The notes under the pieces: model-generated
What the model was told of the DNA's origin: nothing
The model's input: the letters and a program-made list of their open reading frames with translations, nothing else
Databases searched by the model: none
Source: Edaphovirga cremea
GTDB lineage: Bacteria > Pseudomonadota > Gammaproteobacteria > Enterobacterales > Enterobacteriaceae
Assembly: GCF_003332275.1 (NCBI RefSeq)
Contig: NZ_QOVA01000004.1
Location: forward strand, 272,327 to 336,326
Reading direction: 5' to 3'
DNA: 64,000 nucleotides
Shown here: positions 22,556 to 32,072 of the stretch, in pieces
Numbering within the stretch: the first letter of the stretch is position 1
Layout of the letters: each line of letters opens with the position of its first letter
Translations under genes and position numbers: made by a program

Positions 22556-23371
22556 ATGAAGAAAAACCGCGCTTTTTTAAAATGGGCTGGTGGTAAATAC
22601 CCTCTGGTAGAAGAGATTAAACGCTATCTCCCAGAGGGTAACTGCTTGATTGAACCCTTTGTAGGTGCGGGCTCGGTGTTTTTGAATACCGACTATGAAA
22701 ATTATATTCTGGCCGACATCAACAGTGATTTAATCAATCTTTACAACATCGTAAAGCTGCGAACCGACGATTTTGTGCGCGATTCCCGCGTGCTTTTCGC
22801 CAGTGAATTCAATCAATCCGAATGTTTCTATGCCATGCGGGAAGAGTTCAACAGCAGCAGCGACGCCTATCGCCGGGCAATTCTTTTTCTCTACTTGAAC
22901 CGCCACTGTTACAACGGTCTGTGCCGTTATAACCTGAGTGGGGAGTTCAACGTTCCTTTTGGACGCTATAAGAAGCCCTATTTCCCGGAAGACGAACTCT
23001 ATTGGTTTGCTGAAAAAGCCAGCAAGGCCACTTTTGTCTGTGAGCACTACCAGGACACGCTGACCAAAGCGCTCGCTGGCTCGGTGGTATATTGTGATCC
23101 ACCTTATGCACCCCTGTCGGCAACCGCCAACTTTACTGCGTATCACACCAACAATTTCAGCGTTACCGATCAGAAGAATCTGGCACGGCTGGCAACTCAG
23201 TTATCGGTTGAGAACCAAATCCCGGTGCTGATTTCCAACCATGATACTGAATTGACGCGTGACTGGTATTTTCAGGCATCGTCACTGTATGTGGTAAAGG
23301 CGCGCAGAACGATCAGCCGTAATATTCTTGGTCGTAGTAAAGTGAACGAACTTTTGGCGCTGTACAGCTAA
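22556..23371 (+). CDS. dam: DNA adenine methylase (GATC)
   Basis: 271 residues. The SAM-binding motif is FVGAGSVF (residues 35-42) with LKWAGGKYPL ahead of it; the catalytic motif is DPPY at 181-184; the intervening segment carries the GATC-recognition loop (FLYLNRHCYNGLCRYN). Alpha-group N6-adenine methyltransferase acting in mismatch repair, replication timing and gene control. Lies between damX and rpe as in E. coli. Confidence 0.98.
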   Translation: MKKNRAFLKWAGGKYPLVEEIKRYLPEGNCLIEPFVGAGSVFLNTDYENYILADINSDLINLYNIVKLRTDDFVRDSRVLFASEFNQSECFYAMREEFNSSSDAYRRAILFLYLNRHCYNGLCRYNLSGEFNVPFGRYKKPYFPEDELYWFAEKASKATFVCEHYQDTLTKALAGSVVYCDPPYAPLSATANFTAYHTNNFSVTDQKNLARLATQLSVENQIPVLISNHDTELTRDWYFQASSLYVVKARRTISRNILGRSKVNELLALYS

Positions 23372-23429
23372 CATCCGGTCGTGCGTCGAGTCCGGATCAA
23401 TGTTAAAACTCTATCGTTAGGAGAAACGG

Positions 23430-24107
23430 ATGAAACAATACTTGATTGCCCCGTCCATTCTGTCGGCTGATTTTGCCCGTTTGGGTGAAGATACCGCGAA
23501 GGTATTAGCTGCCGGTGCCGATGTGGTTCATTTCGATGTTATGGATAACCATTATGTCCCTAACCTGACGATAGGCCCGGCAGTCTGCCAGGCGCTGCGT
23601 AATTACGGCATTACCGCGCCGATCGATGTGCATTTGATGGTGAAACCGGTTGACCGTTTGATTCCGGATTTTGCCGCTGCGGGTGCCAGTTTTATCACCT
23701 TTCACCCTGAAGCGTCTGAGCATGTCGATCGCACGCTGCAACTGATTAAAGATCATGGCTGTAAAGCCGGTCTGGTGTTGAATCCGGCAACGCCGCTGAG
23801 CTATCTGGATTACGTGATGGATAAACTGGACATCATTCTGCTGATGTCGGTCAACCCGGGTTTTGGTGGTCAGTCGTTCATTCCAGGTACGCTCGATAAA
23901 CTACGTCAGGTACGCAAACTGATCGATGACAGCGGTTTCGATATCCGTCTGGAAGTGGATGGCGGTGTGAAAGTCGACAATATTCATGAAATTGCCGCTG
24001 CCGGAGCTGATATGTTCGTGGCCGGTTCCGCTATTTTCAATCAGCCGGATTATCAGGCGGTGATTGAGAAAATGCGCAGTGAACTGTCCAAGGTGTTGTA
24101 TGGCTGA
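23430..24107 (+). CDS. rpe: Ribulose-phosphate 3-epimerase
   Basis: 225 residues. TIM-barrel epimerase with metal/catalytic motifs [17 protein letters not shown] (His and Asp), [19 protein letters not shown] and [11 protein letters not shown]. It interconverts ribulose-5-phosphate and xylulose-5-phosphate in the pentose phosphate pathway. AGGAGAAACGG precedes the ATG. Its stop lies 8 bases inside gph. Confidence 0.98.
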   Translation: MKQYLIAPSILSADFARLGEDTAKVLAAGADVVHFDVMDNHYVPNLTIGPAVCQALRNYGITAPIDVHLMVKPVDRLIPDFAAAGASFITFHPEASEHVDRTLQLIKDHGCKAGLVLNPATPLSYLDYVMDKLDIILLMSVNPGFGGQSFIPGTLDKLRQVRKLIDDSGFDIRLEVDGGVKVDNIHEIAAAGADMFVAGSAIFNQPDYQAVIEKMRSELSKVLYG

Positions 24108-24798
24108 TTTTTCGCATATCCGTGGCCTGGCTTTCGACCTGGATGGCACGCTGGTAGATAGCGCTCCAGGGTTGGCGCAGGCCATTGATATGGCATTGGA
24201 AAAAGCTGGCCTGCCGCAAGCCGGGGAAGCCCTCGTGGGCACCTGGATCGGCAATGGCGCGGATGTGCTGGTGGAACGTGCATTGCGCTGGGCTGAAGCC
24301 GATATTACACCGGAAATGTGTCGTGCAACGCGTCAGGCGTTTGATCGCTATTATGCGCAAACCGTCGAAAGCGGCAGCCGTTTGTTCCCACAGGTTCAGG
24401 AAACGCTGGCACAATTGGCCGCGCACCGTTTACCTATGGGACTGATTACCAACAAGCCGACGCCGTTTGTTGCTCCACTGCTTGCCTCACTGGGTATTGC
24501 TGACTACTTTTCGCTGATCATTGGTGGCGATGATGTCACTGAAAAAAAACCGCATCCGGCCCCGCTCTATCTGATGTTGGGTAAGTTCGGATTGCGCGCC
24601 AGTGAAATGGTTTTCGTCGGCGATTCCCGTAACGATATTCAGGCCGCTCAGGCTGCCGGTTGTCCTTCAATCGGTCTGACCTACGGTTATAACTACGGCG
24701 AAGCGATTGCCTTGAGCAAGCCCGATCGGGTTTTGGAACGCTTTGCCGATCTGCTGCCCACTCTTGGGCTGTCAACTTCAACGAATCAGGAAGCATAA
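24100..24798 (+). CDS. gph: Phosphoglycolate phosphatase
   Basis: 232 residues. HAD motifs: [36 protein letters not shown] and [15 protein letters not shown]. It hydrolyses 2-phosphoglycolate, formed during repair of oxidised DNA ends. The ATG at 24100 overlaps the end of rpe by 8 bases; trpS starts one base after the stop codon, so the three are coupled. Confidence 0.97.
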   Translation: MADFSHIRGLAFDLDGTLVDSAPGLAQAIDMALEKAGLPQAGEALVGTWIGNGADVLVERALRWAEADITPEMCRATRQAFDRYYAQTVESGSRLFPQVQETLAQLAAHRLPMGLITNKPTPFVAPLLASLGIADYFSLIIGGDDVTEKKPHPAPLYLMLGKFGLRASEMVFVGDSRNDIQAAQAAGCPSIGLTYGYNYGEAIALSKPDRVLERFADLLPTLGLSTSTNQEA

Positions 24799-24799
24799 A

Positions 24800-25804
24800 A
24801 TGAGTAAGCCCATCGTATTCAGTGGCGCGCAGCCATCGGGTGAATTGACTATTGGCAACTATATGGGTGCGCTGCGTCAGTGGGTGAGGATGCAGGATGA
24901 GTATGACTGCATCTACTGTATCGTTGATCTGCATGCAATCACCGTTCGTCAGGATGCCGATCGACTGAGAAAAGCCACGCTGGATACCCTGGCGCTCTAT
25001 CTCGCCTGCGGAATAGATCCACAGAAAAGCACCATTTTTGTCCAGTCGCACGTCCCTGAACACACCCAATTGAGCTGGGTGCTGAACTGCTACACCTATT
25101 TTGGCGAACTGAGCCGAATGACGCAGTTCAAGGATAAATCTACCCGCTACGCAGAAAACATCAATGCCGGGCTGTTCAGTTATCCGGTGCTGATGGCGGC
25201 AGATATCCTGCTGTACCAGACCACACAGGTTCCAGTGGGTGAAGATCAGAAACAGCATTTGGAACTCAGCCGTGATGTCGCTTCGCGCTTTAATGCCCTG
25301 TACGGCGACGTGTTCAAAGTGCCAGAACCGTTCATTCCGAAGTCGGGTGCGCGGGTGATGTCACTGCAAGAGCCGACCAAGAAAATGTCCAAGTCGGATG
25401 ATAACCGCAACAACGTTATCGGCCTGCTGGAAGACCCGAAAGAGATCGTCAAAAAGATCAAGCGTGCGATGACTGACTCCGATGAGCCGCCTGTCGTTCG
25501 CTACGATATCGCCAACAAAGCCGGTGTTTCCAATCTTCTGGATATTCTTTCTGGCGTGACGGGCAAAACCATCCCGCAACTGGAAGCCGAGTTTGAAGGA
25601 CAAATGTACGGTCACTTGAAAGGCGCAGTGGCTGATGCCGTTTCTGGCATGCTGGGTGAATTGCAGGAGCGGTATCACCGTTTCCGTAACGACGAGGCTT
25701 TGCTGCAACAGGTTATGCGTGATGGCGCGCAAAAAGCCCGTGCGCGTGCGCAGGAAACGTTGAGCAAGGTTTATCAGGCTGTTGGGTTCGTCTCTCAGCC
25801 TTAA
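24800..25804 (+). CDS. trpS: Tryptophanyl-tRNA synthetase
   Basis: 334 residues, identical to the E. coli length. Class I synthetase: the HIGH-equivalent lies in [16 protein letters not shown] and the KMSKS loop in [11 protein letters not shown]; the [10 protein letters not shown] segment is also typical. It charges tRNA-Trp. Last gene of the aroK-trpS run and followed by a strong terminator. Confidence 0.99.
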   Translation: MSKPIVFSGAQPSGELTIGNYMGALRQWVRMQDEYDCIYCIVDLHAITVRQDADRLRKATLDTLALYLACGIDPQKSTIFVQSHVPEHTQLSWVLNCYTYFGELSRMTQFKDKSTRYAENINAGLFSYPVLMAADILLYQTTQVPVGEDQKQHLELSRDVASRFNALYGDVFKVPEPFIPKSGARVMSLQEPTKKMSKSDDNRNNVIGLLEDPKEIVKKIKRAMTDSDEPPVVRYDIANKAGVSNLLDILSGVTGKTIPQLEAEFEGQMYGHLKGAVADAVSGMLGELQERYHRFRNDEALLQQVMRDGAQKARARAQETLSKVYQAVGFVSQP

Positions 25805-25846
25805 GTCTTAAAACCGTCCTGTGTATGGGATAGGTATTTCTGTTCG

Positions 25847-25877
25847 AAAACCACCGCGCTAAACGGTGGTTTTTTTA
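25847..25877. terminator. Bidirectional terminator between trpS and cysG
   Basis: AAAACCACCG pairs with CGGTGGTTTT around CGCTAAA, with seven T's on the plus strand and four on the minus strand. The cysG stop codon (25875-25877) lies in the plus-strand T-tract. Confidence 0.9.
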
Positions 25878-27308
25878 TGGCAAAAGCGTGCGGACTCCAG
25901 CCTGACAAGTCTGATCTGGGGCATCATTAACCTGATTCAGCGAAGCAAACCAATTCAGTTTTTCCCTGAGTGACACCACGCTACCGACGATAATCAGGCT
26001 GGGACTGACCACCTGCTGCGAAAGCAGCGCCAACTGCGATAACTCACCCGTCACTACTTTTTGCCGCGAAGTTGTGCCGTTTTCTACCAATGCTACTGGC
26101 ATAGTGGCGGCCATGCCGTGGTCGATCAATTGGCGCTGTATTTCCCCAGCCTGTGACAGGCCCATGTAAAACACCAGCGTCTGTTTCCCGCACGCCAGAT
26201 TATCCCAGTCAAGACAACCCTCTGTTTTCGCATGTCCGGTAACCAGCCTCACGCTCTGGGCATGGTCGCGGTGCGTCAGAGGAATACCGCTGTATGCTGA
26301 ACAGCCCGATGCTGCGGTAATACCTGGAACCACCGAGAAGGGAATACCGGCCAGCGCCAGTGTTTCCAACTCTTCACCGCCGCGGCCAAAGATAAAGGGA
26401 TCACCGCCTTTCAAGCGGACAACGCGCTTTCCTTGCTGCGCCTGTTGAACCAGAATCTGGTTGATTTCGTCCTGCGGCACACAATGATGTCCGGCTCGTT
26501 TCCCGACAAAAATGCGCTCTGCATCGCGCCGAACCAGATTCATTATCTCGTCTGATACCAATCGGTCATACACCACAACATCGGCCTGCTGAATCTGCTG
26601 TAGACCTTTGAGCGTCAGTAAGCCCGCGTCACCCGGCCCAGCGCCGACCAATACGACTTCTCCCTGCTGGGTGAGCGGTTGAGAGAATAGGCGCTCGATA
26701 TGTTGTTCAGACTGGTGTTTGTCATGGTTAGCCAGCGATTGAGCCAAACGGTCGTGATTAAATAGAGCTTCCCAGAAGCGACGCCGTGATGACCCGAGCG
26801 AAAATTGCTGTTTGACCCTTTGGCGCAAACTGCCAGCAATCTGCGCCAATTTCCCCAGATGCTGCGGCAGCGTGGCTTCAAGTTTTTCACGCAACAACCG
26901 CGCCAATACTGGCGCTTTGCCGCCTGACGAGACGGCGACCATAATCGGGGAGCGATCAATGATGGAGGGCATGATAAAACTCGCCCGTTTGGGATCATCA
27001 ACCACATTGCAGAACACCCGCATTTGGTTGGCAGTTTGGTAAACCAGCGCATTAACTTCCACCCGATCGGTAGCGGCAATAACCAGCCACTTTTCTGCCA
27101 GCAGATTCGTAGCAAATGGGCCACGCACCAGCGTCAGATCACCGTTTTCCGCCCAATGCTCAAATTGCGCTGAAAAAGCGGTGGCATTGACAGTCAGTTC
27201 CGCTCCGGCGTTCAATAGCAGACGCGCTTTACGTTCGGCCACCTCACCCGCCCCCACCAGCAGGCAAGCCTTTTGTTGTAACTGACAGAAAATAGGTAAG
27301 TAATCCAT
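25875..27308 (-). CDS. cysG: Siroheme synthase, trifunctional CysG
   Basis: 477 residues (457 in E. coli; the extra is a C-terminal tail). The N-terminal precorrin-2 dehydrogenase/ferrochelatase has the NAD loop [15 protein letters not shown] and the phosphorylatable S128 in [10 protein letters not shown]. The C-terminal uroporphyrinogen-III methyltransferase has [16 protein letters not shown] and [15 protein letters not shown]. It makes siroheme, needed by NirB and sulfite reductase. It follows nirD directly in this genome. Confidence 0.98.
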   Translation of the reverse strand: MDYLPIFCQLQQKACLLVGAGEVAERKARLLLNAGAELTVNATAFSAQFEHWAENGDLTLVRGPFATNLLAEKWLVIAATDRVEVNALVYQTANQMRVFCNVVDDPKRASFIMPSIIDRSPIMVAVSSGGKAPVLARLLREKLEATLPQHLGKLAQIAGSLRQRVKQQFSLGSSRRRFWEALFNHDRLAQSLANHDKHQSEQHIERLFSQPLTQQGEVVLVGAGPGDAGLLTLKGLQQIQQADVVVYDRLVSDEIMNLVRRDAERIFVGKRAGHHCVPQDEINQILVQQAQQGKRVVRLKGGDPFIFGRGGEELETLALAGIPFSVVPGITAASGCSAYSGIPLTHRDHAQSVRLVTGHAKTEGCLDWDNLACGKQTLVFYMGLSQAGEIQRQLIDHGMAATMPVALVENGTTSRQKVVTGELSQLALLSQQVVSPSLIIVGSVVSLREKLNWFASLNQVNDAPDQTCQAGVRTLLP

Positions 27309-27334
27309 GCATGCTCTCGGTGGAGTGAAAATAG

Positions 27335-27354
27335 GCCCGCGGTTTAACGCGGGC
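27335..27354 (-). other. Intercistronic hairpin between nirD and cysG
   Basis: A perfect 7-base-pair stem, GCCCGCG/CGCGGGC, with a 6-base loop in the 57-base gap where E. coli has nirC. On the minus strand it is followed by CTATTTTCAC, a poor U-tract. It may stabilise the nirBD message or lower read-through into cysG. Confidence 0.6.
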
Positions 27355-27365
27355 GAGGGGAATGA

Positions 27366-27698
27366 TTACGCGTGAGATTTTACCTGAATAATGCCGTCAA
27401 CGACCCGGGTATCGAAGCGGGGAATTGAACGGCCCCCATCCTCCAGACAATAGCCATCATGCAGCCTGAAATGCTGTTTTTTCAAGGGGCTGGTGATCCA
27501 CAGATCGCCTTGATGTTCAGCAATCAATCCGCGTGACAGCACGCTGGCCTGCGCGAACGGATCGATATTGCTCAGTGCAAAAATCTGTTGGTCCTGATAC
27601 GGACGAAACAAGGCTATTTGACGATCGCCAACCAATGCACAAACGCCGGTGGCAGGTAAAATATCCTCTAATGGGCAAACGGTATTCCACTGGCTCAT
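27366..27698 (-). CDS. nirD: Nitrite reductase (NADH) small subunit
   Basis: 110 residues (108 in E. coli). Rieske-like fold without the cluster ligands: MSQWNTVCPLEDILPATGVC, GLIAEHQGDLWITSPLKKQHFRLHDG, CLEDGGRSIPRFDTRVVDG. It is needed with NirB for cytosolic NADH-dependent reduction of nitrite to ammonium. It shares four bases with nirB. Confidence 0.96.
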   Translation of the reverse strand: MSQWNTVCPLEDILPATGVCALVGDRQIALFRPYQDQQIFALSNIDPFAQASVLSRGLIAEHQGDLWITSPLKKQHFRLHDGYCLEDGGRSIPRFDTRVVDGIIQVKSHA

Positions 27699-30247
27699 GC
27701 GTGATTCTCCTCGGTTTCCACAACAGTAACGGCAATGCGTTCTTCCGGACGGGCAGGGCGATGCTGCTCACGTTCATTCACCATCTGCACATTGGGATCG
27801 CGCTGATTACTGTTGATGAAATGGGCGAAACGCGCTTGTGCCGCCGGGTCTTGCAGGGTGTCCTGCCATTCGCAACTCACCAGTGCCCGCAGGCGTGCCA
27901 ATTCCGCCTCCAGTTGTTCGTTCAGGCCGAGTTTGTCGTCAACAATCACTGCGCGCAGATAGTCGATGCCGCCTTCCAGACTCTCCAGCCATACGGAGGT
28001 GCGCTGCAACTTGTCTGCGGTGCGGATATAAAACATCATGAAGCGATCAAGATAGCGGACGAGGGTGTCGCGATCGAGATCGGCTGCCAACAGATCGGCG
28101 TGGCGTGGTTTCATCCCGCCATTACCGCAAACGTAGAGATTCCAACCGTTTTCGGTGGCGATGATACCCACGTCCTTACCCTGTGCTTCAGCACATTCGC
28201 GGGTACAGCCGGAAACACCGAACTTCATTTTATGCGGCGTGCGTATGCCTTTGAACCGATGCTCCAATTCCACGCCAAAGCCCACGCTGTCACCAACGCC
28301 ATAACGACACCAGGTACTGCCGACGCAGGTTTTTGCCATGCGTAATGCTTTGGCATAGGCCTGGCCGGTTTCGAATCCTGCGGCAATCAGTTTTGCCCAG
28401 ATAGCAGGCAGGTCGTCTTTTTGCGCACCAAACATCCCGATGCGTTGTGAACCGGTCATCTTGGTATACAGATTGTACTCTCTGGCGATCTTCCCGACGG
28501 CAATCAGCCCTTCTGGCGTAATCTCCCCGCCCGGTGAGCGCGGAATGACCGAGTAGGTGCCATCTTTCTGCATATTGGCCAGGAAAATGTCGTTGGTATC
28601 CTGCAAAGGCGTATGCTGGGGTTTCAGCACAAAGTCGTTCCAGCACGAAGCCAGCAGTGAACCAACGGTCGGTTTACACACTTCACAACCATAGCCCTTG
28701 CCGTATTTTGTCAGAAGTTCTTCGAATGATTTAATGCCATCGACCCGAATCAGGTGGTACAACTCTTGCCGCGAATAGGCGAAGTGCTCGCAAAGATGAT
28801 GATTGACTTCAATGCCTTGCTTGCTCAGTTCTGCATTCATCACTTGGGTAATCAGGGGTATACAACCACCGCAGCCGGTTCCGGCCTTGGTTTCTGATTT
28901 GATCGCGGCAACGGTATGGCATCCCATATTGACCGCCGCAATAATATCTCCCTTGGAAACGTCAAAGCAGGAGCAAATTTGTGCGCTGTCGGGTAATGAT
29001 TCCACACCCAGTGCCGGTTTACCGCTGCCTGCGTGCGCAGGTAAAATCAGACTGTCGGGGTTTTCCGGGAGTTCGATGGCGTTGAGCGCCAATTGCAGAA
29101 GATTACCGTAATCTGAAGTATCACCCACCAGTACCGCACCGAGCAGGGTTTTATTGTCAGCGCTGACCACCAGACGCTTGTACACCTCTTTGCTTTCATC
29201 GAGATAAACGTAGCTCCGCGCTCCTTCTGTCCGTGCATGTGCATCGCCGATACCACCGACGTCAACACCCAGAAGTTTCAGCTTGGCGCTCATATCTGCG
29301 CCTTGAAAACGGTTTTCGCGGGCCAGCAAATGATCGGCGGTAACCTGCGCCATTTTATAACCGGGTGCGACCAGACCGAAGGTGCGGTCATTCCACGCCG
29401 CGCATTCGCCAATGGCATAAACATCAGGATCAGAGGTTTGGCAAAGGTCGTTGATGGCTATGCCACCACGACGACCGGTTGCCAGACCACATTGCAGCGC
29501 CAGCTTGTCCTGCGCGCGTATACCGGTCGAAAAGACCACGAAGTCGACGTCAAGCGCTGTGCCATCGGCAAAGATCATGCTTTTGCGTGCTTCATGGCCG
29601 CTATTGGTAATTTCCTGGGTATTCTTGCCGGTATGGACCTTTACCCCCATCCGCTCAATTTTCTGGCGTAACTGATAGCCACCCATCGGGTCTAACTGCT
29701 CGGCCATCAACACCGGTGCGAATTCGATAACGTGCGTTTCTAGGCCGAGATTTTTCAGGGCACCCGCCGCTTCGAGGCCCAACAGACCGCCACCCACCAC
29801 GGCACCGCTTTTACTGCGCCGGGCGCAGGCTTCGATGGCGTTCAGATCTTCAATTGTCCGGTAGACGAAACAGTCCTGGGTATCCGCTCCCTTGATAGGC
29901 GGGATCCAGGGATATGAACCGGTGGCCATGATCAATTTGTCGTAATAGACGGTGCGGCCCGTATTGGAGTGTATGACTTTTTCGACGCGGTTAATGGTGA
30001 TAGCACGCTCGCCGATCAGGACTTTCACGCCATGCTTTTGGTAGTAGCCTTCGCGTACGAGGGAAAGCTCTTCAGCCGTGTGGTGCGAGAAGTAGGAAGA
30101 GAGATGAACACGATCGTAAGCGATTCGAGGCTCTTCACAAAAAACCGTGATATCGAATTGGTCCTTTTCTGCCTTATCCAGCAAGTCCTCGATAAAGCGA
30201 TGACCCACCATGCCGTTACCGATAATCGCGAGTTTGACTTTGCTCAT
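27695..30247 (-). CDS. nirB: Nitrite reductase (NADH) large subunit
   Basis: 850 residues. It begins with the FAD dinucleotide-binding fold LAIIGNGMVGHRFIEDLL, then a second nucleotide-binding fold (SGAVVGGGLLGLEAAGAL), a BFD-like [2Fe-2S] domain (ICSCFDVSKGD...GTGCGGC), and the C-terminal siroheme/[4Fe-4S] domain with STWCRYGVGD and GVSGCTRECAEAQGKD. It reduces nitrite to ammonium in the cytosol. The start MSKVKLAIIG at 30247 was chosen over an in-frame upstream extension that would cover the promoter sites. The FNR and NarL/NarP-like sites lie just upstream. Confidence 0.98.
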   Translation of the reverse strand: MSKVKLAIIGNGMVGHRFIEDLLDKAEKDQFDITVFCEEPRIAYDRVHLSSYFSHHTAEELSLVREGYYQKHGVKVLIGERAITINRVEKVIHSNTGRTVYYDKLIMATGSYPWIPPIKGADTQDCFVYRTIEDLNAIEACARRSKSGAVVGGGLLGLEAAGALKNLGLETHVIEFAPVLMAEQLDPMGGYQLRQKIERMGVKVHTGKNTQEITNSGHEARKSMIFADGTALDVDFVVFSTGIRAQDKLALQCGLATGRRGGIAINDLCQTSDPDVYAIGECAAWNDRTFGLVAPGYKMAQVTADHLLARENRFQGADMSAKLKLLGVDVGGIGDAHARTEGARSYVYLDESKEVYKRLVVSADNKTLLGAVLVGDTSDYGNLLQLALNAIELPENPDSLILPAHAGSGKPALGVESLPDSAQICSCFDVSKGDIIAAVNMGCHTVAAIKSETKAGTGCGGCIPLITQVMNAELSKQGIEVNHHLCEHFAYSRQELYHLIRVDGIKSFEELLTKYGKGYGCEVCKPTVGSLLASCWNDFVLKPQHTPLQDTNDIFLANMQKDGTYSVIPRSPGGEITPEGLIAVGKIAREYNLYTKMTGSQRIGMFGAQKDDLPAIWAKLIAAGFETGQAYAKALRMAKTCVGSTWCRYGVGDSVGFGVELEHRFKGIRTPHKMKFGVSGCTRECAEAQGKDVGIIATENGWNLYVCGNGGMKPRHADLLAADLDRDTLVRYLDRFMMFYIRTADKLQRTSVWLESLEGGIDYLRAVIVDDKLGLNEQLEAELARLRALVSCEWQDTLQDPAAQARFAHFINSNQRDPNVQMVNEREQHRPARPEERIAVTVVETEENHA

Positions 30248-30269
30248 TTTTGCCTCAAATTTGAATTTC

Positions 30270-30347
30270 CTGCGCCTAACATAGCCTTCCGCCACAGGCT
30301 TTCTTTGATACAAATCAAACCAGTCCCCATATACCCACAAGGTGGTA
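30270..30347 (-). promoter_or_regulatory. nirB promoter with FNR site and NarL/NarP-like site
   Basis: FNR box TTGATACAAATCAA at 30305-30318, a perfect match to TTGATnnnnATCAA. An inverted heptamer pair, TACCCAC-AA-GGTGGTA, lies at 30332-30347 (7-2-7 layout of NarL/NarP). A -10 hexamer TATGTT lies at 30283-30278. The predicted start near 30270 puts FNR at about -41.5 and the heptamer pair at about -69.5, as in E. coli nirB. Confidence 0.85.
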
Positions 30348-30523
30348 TATGATTGATTTTGTTGAAAATTAGATAAGTTTCGGTTTTCCTTCAACTTTAG
30401 CTGAATCGTGTCAAAAACCGAACTTTTTCCTGTTCAGGGAAAAAACCATGAGATGTGTTGATAAATTTCCCGAAAGACGGGTTTGCAGGCCTTTGTGGAT
30501 GATGCCTTGTGAAGGGAGTAAAA

Positions 30524-30694
30524 ATGCAGAAAGTGATGACCATCACATTCGCCGCGGATACTGGTGATATTGCTCACAAGACCTTGTGCGAATGCACAAC
30601 TAAAGCGGTGATAATCTCTTCATTTGCCTTTAATTGCCTAATGACTAATCACTGGCAATCCTCAATACTTTTAGAAAATAAAACACTATTTTGA
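30524..30694 (+). CDS. Doubtful small ORF (56 residues)
   Basis: It starts MQKVMTITFAADTG and has a good ribosome site (GAAGGGAG, 5 bases before the ATG). The product has no recognisable domain and an undistinguished composition. It lies alone between nirB and block A. It may be a small protein, a remnant, or chance. Confidence 0.2.
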   Translation: MQKVMTITFAADTGDIAHKTLCECTTKAVIISSFAFNCLMTNHWQSSILLENKTLF

Positions 30695-30837
30695 TTAACT
30701 GGATCGGACGTTTTATTTAGTCATGAGAAACGCATCGAAGGGGTTGTGTTCTCTTTCAGTCAATAGCCTCTCATAGCTCGATAAGACGGTACTACTCTGG
30801 ATGGACTAACCGTGTTGAATATCAAGGCAGGTAGCAC

Positions 30838-31992
30838 GTGAAAATAGATGCAATAGACGTCACCGTATTTACTTATCCAACCCGCCGCGAGTCTGACAGC
30901 GCCGGACATTCGCACCCTGGGAAAGAGTCACAGGCAAAAATGGCAATGATGACCATTACTGCCGATGACGGTCAGAAAGGTTACGCATTTTCTCCTGCAG
31001 AAATTATCCGCCCACATATTGTCAATGCATTCCTACGCAAGGTCCTGATTGGACAGAACCCCTTTGATCGCGAACGCCTGTGGCAGGATTTGGTGCACTG
31101 GCAGCGTGGCAGTGCCAATCAGTTGACCGACCGCGCCCTGGCGGTGGCCGAGCAGGCGATTTGGGATTTGATTGGGCGTTCGCTTAACGTACCTGTTCAC
31201 AAACTGCTCGGCGGTTATCGTGAAAAGGTACCGGCTTATGGCAGCACGATGTGCGGTGATGAGCTGGAAGGTGGGTTATCAACCCCGGAAGAGTATGGCC
31301 GTTTCGCTGAGAAACTGGTCCAGCGCGGTTATCAGGCGATCAAGTTGCACACCTGGATGCCCCCCGTTTCTTTTGCACCGAGCCCGAAGATGGACGTCAA
31401 AGCCTGTGCCGCCGTGCGCGAAGCCGTTGGCCCCGATGTGGCGCTGATGCTGGATGGTTATCATTGGTACAGCCGCAGTGATGCACTGTATATCGGACGT
31501 GAATTGCAGAAGCTCAACTTCGCCTGGTTTGAAGAACCGATGGAAGAGCAGAGCATGGACTCTTACCGCTGGCTGACCCAGAACCTTGACATCGATGTTA
31601 TCGGGCCTGAAAGCCTGTCCGGCAAATATTTCAGTCGTGCTGACTGGGTCAAAGCGGGTGCTTGTGACATCTTGCGCGCCGGTGTTCAGGGCGTTGGCGG
31701 TATAGGCCCCTGCATGAAAGTGGCGGCGCTGGCGGAATCCTTCGGTATGGACTGTGAGATTCATGGCAATGGTCCGGCCAACTTGATGGTTGTGGGAGCG
31801 ATTAAAAACTGCCGTTGGTATGAGCGCGGTTTACTGCATCCCTTCCTTGATTACGATGAGCCAGCGGCTTACCTCAACAGCATTATCGACCCAATGGATG
31901 ATGAAGGCTTTGTCCATTTGCCAACGCGCCCTGGACTCGGCGAAGACATTAATTTTTCCTGGATTGAACAACATACCCTGAGTCACGAATAA
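30838..31992 (+). CDS. Mandelate racemase/muconate lactonizing enzyme family protein (enolase superfamily)
   Basis: 384 residues from a GTG start. An N-terminal capping domain (1-125, with GSANQLTDRALAVAEQAIWD) is followed by a TIM barrel. Likely active-site residues: K169-L-H171 (the Lys of the KxK/KxH position), metal ligands D206 (LMLDGYH), E232 (FEEPME) and E258 (GPESLSG), and the D277/H309 pair (ACDILR, CEIHGNG) that marks the mandelate-racemase subgroup, which includes many sugar-acid dehydratases. It probably abstracts the alpha proton of a carboxylate, such as an aldonate or aldarate, leading to dehydration or epimerisation; the exact substrate is unknown. First gene of block A, ahead of a five-gene Opp/Dpp-type importer likely to bring in its substrate or precursor. 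Confidence 0.85.
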   Translation: MKIDAIDVTVFTYPTRRESDSAGHSHPGKESQAKMAMMTITADDGQKGYAFSPAEIIRPHIVNAFLRKVLIGQNPFDRERLWQDLVHWQRGSANQLTDRALAVAEQAIWDLIGRSLNVPVHKLLGGYREKVPAYGSTMCGDELEGGLSTPEEYGRFAEKLVQRGYQAIKLHTWMPPVSFAPSPKMDVKACAAVREAVGPDVALMLDGYHWYSRSDALYIGRELQKLNFAWFEEPMEEQSMDSYRWLTQNLDIDVIGPESLSGKYFSRADWVKAGACDILRAGVQGVGGIGPCMKVAALAESFGMDCEIHGNGPANLMVVGAIKNCRWYERGLLHPFLDYDEPAAYLNSIIDPMDDEGFVHLPTRPGLGEDINFSWIEQHTLSHE

Positions 31993-32072
31993 GCACAGGC
32001 AACGACCTGCGTGATGCAGCCCATAAATAATAAAAATGATGGTTTTCATACCTTCCCACCTGGAGATGGCAC

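Larger units (their letters stand above)
30248..30837. other. Divergent nirB / block A intergenic region
   Basis: 590 bases. The left part is the nirB promoter. The middle holds only a doubtful small reading frame (30524-30694). The right part, to 30837, must carry the promoter of the enolase-superfamily gene, for which no clear operator palindrome was found. Confidence 0.5.
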
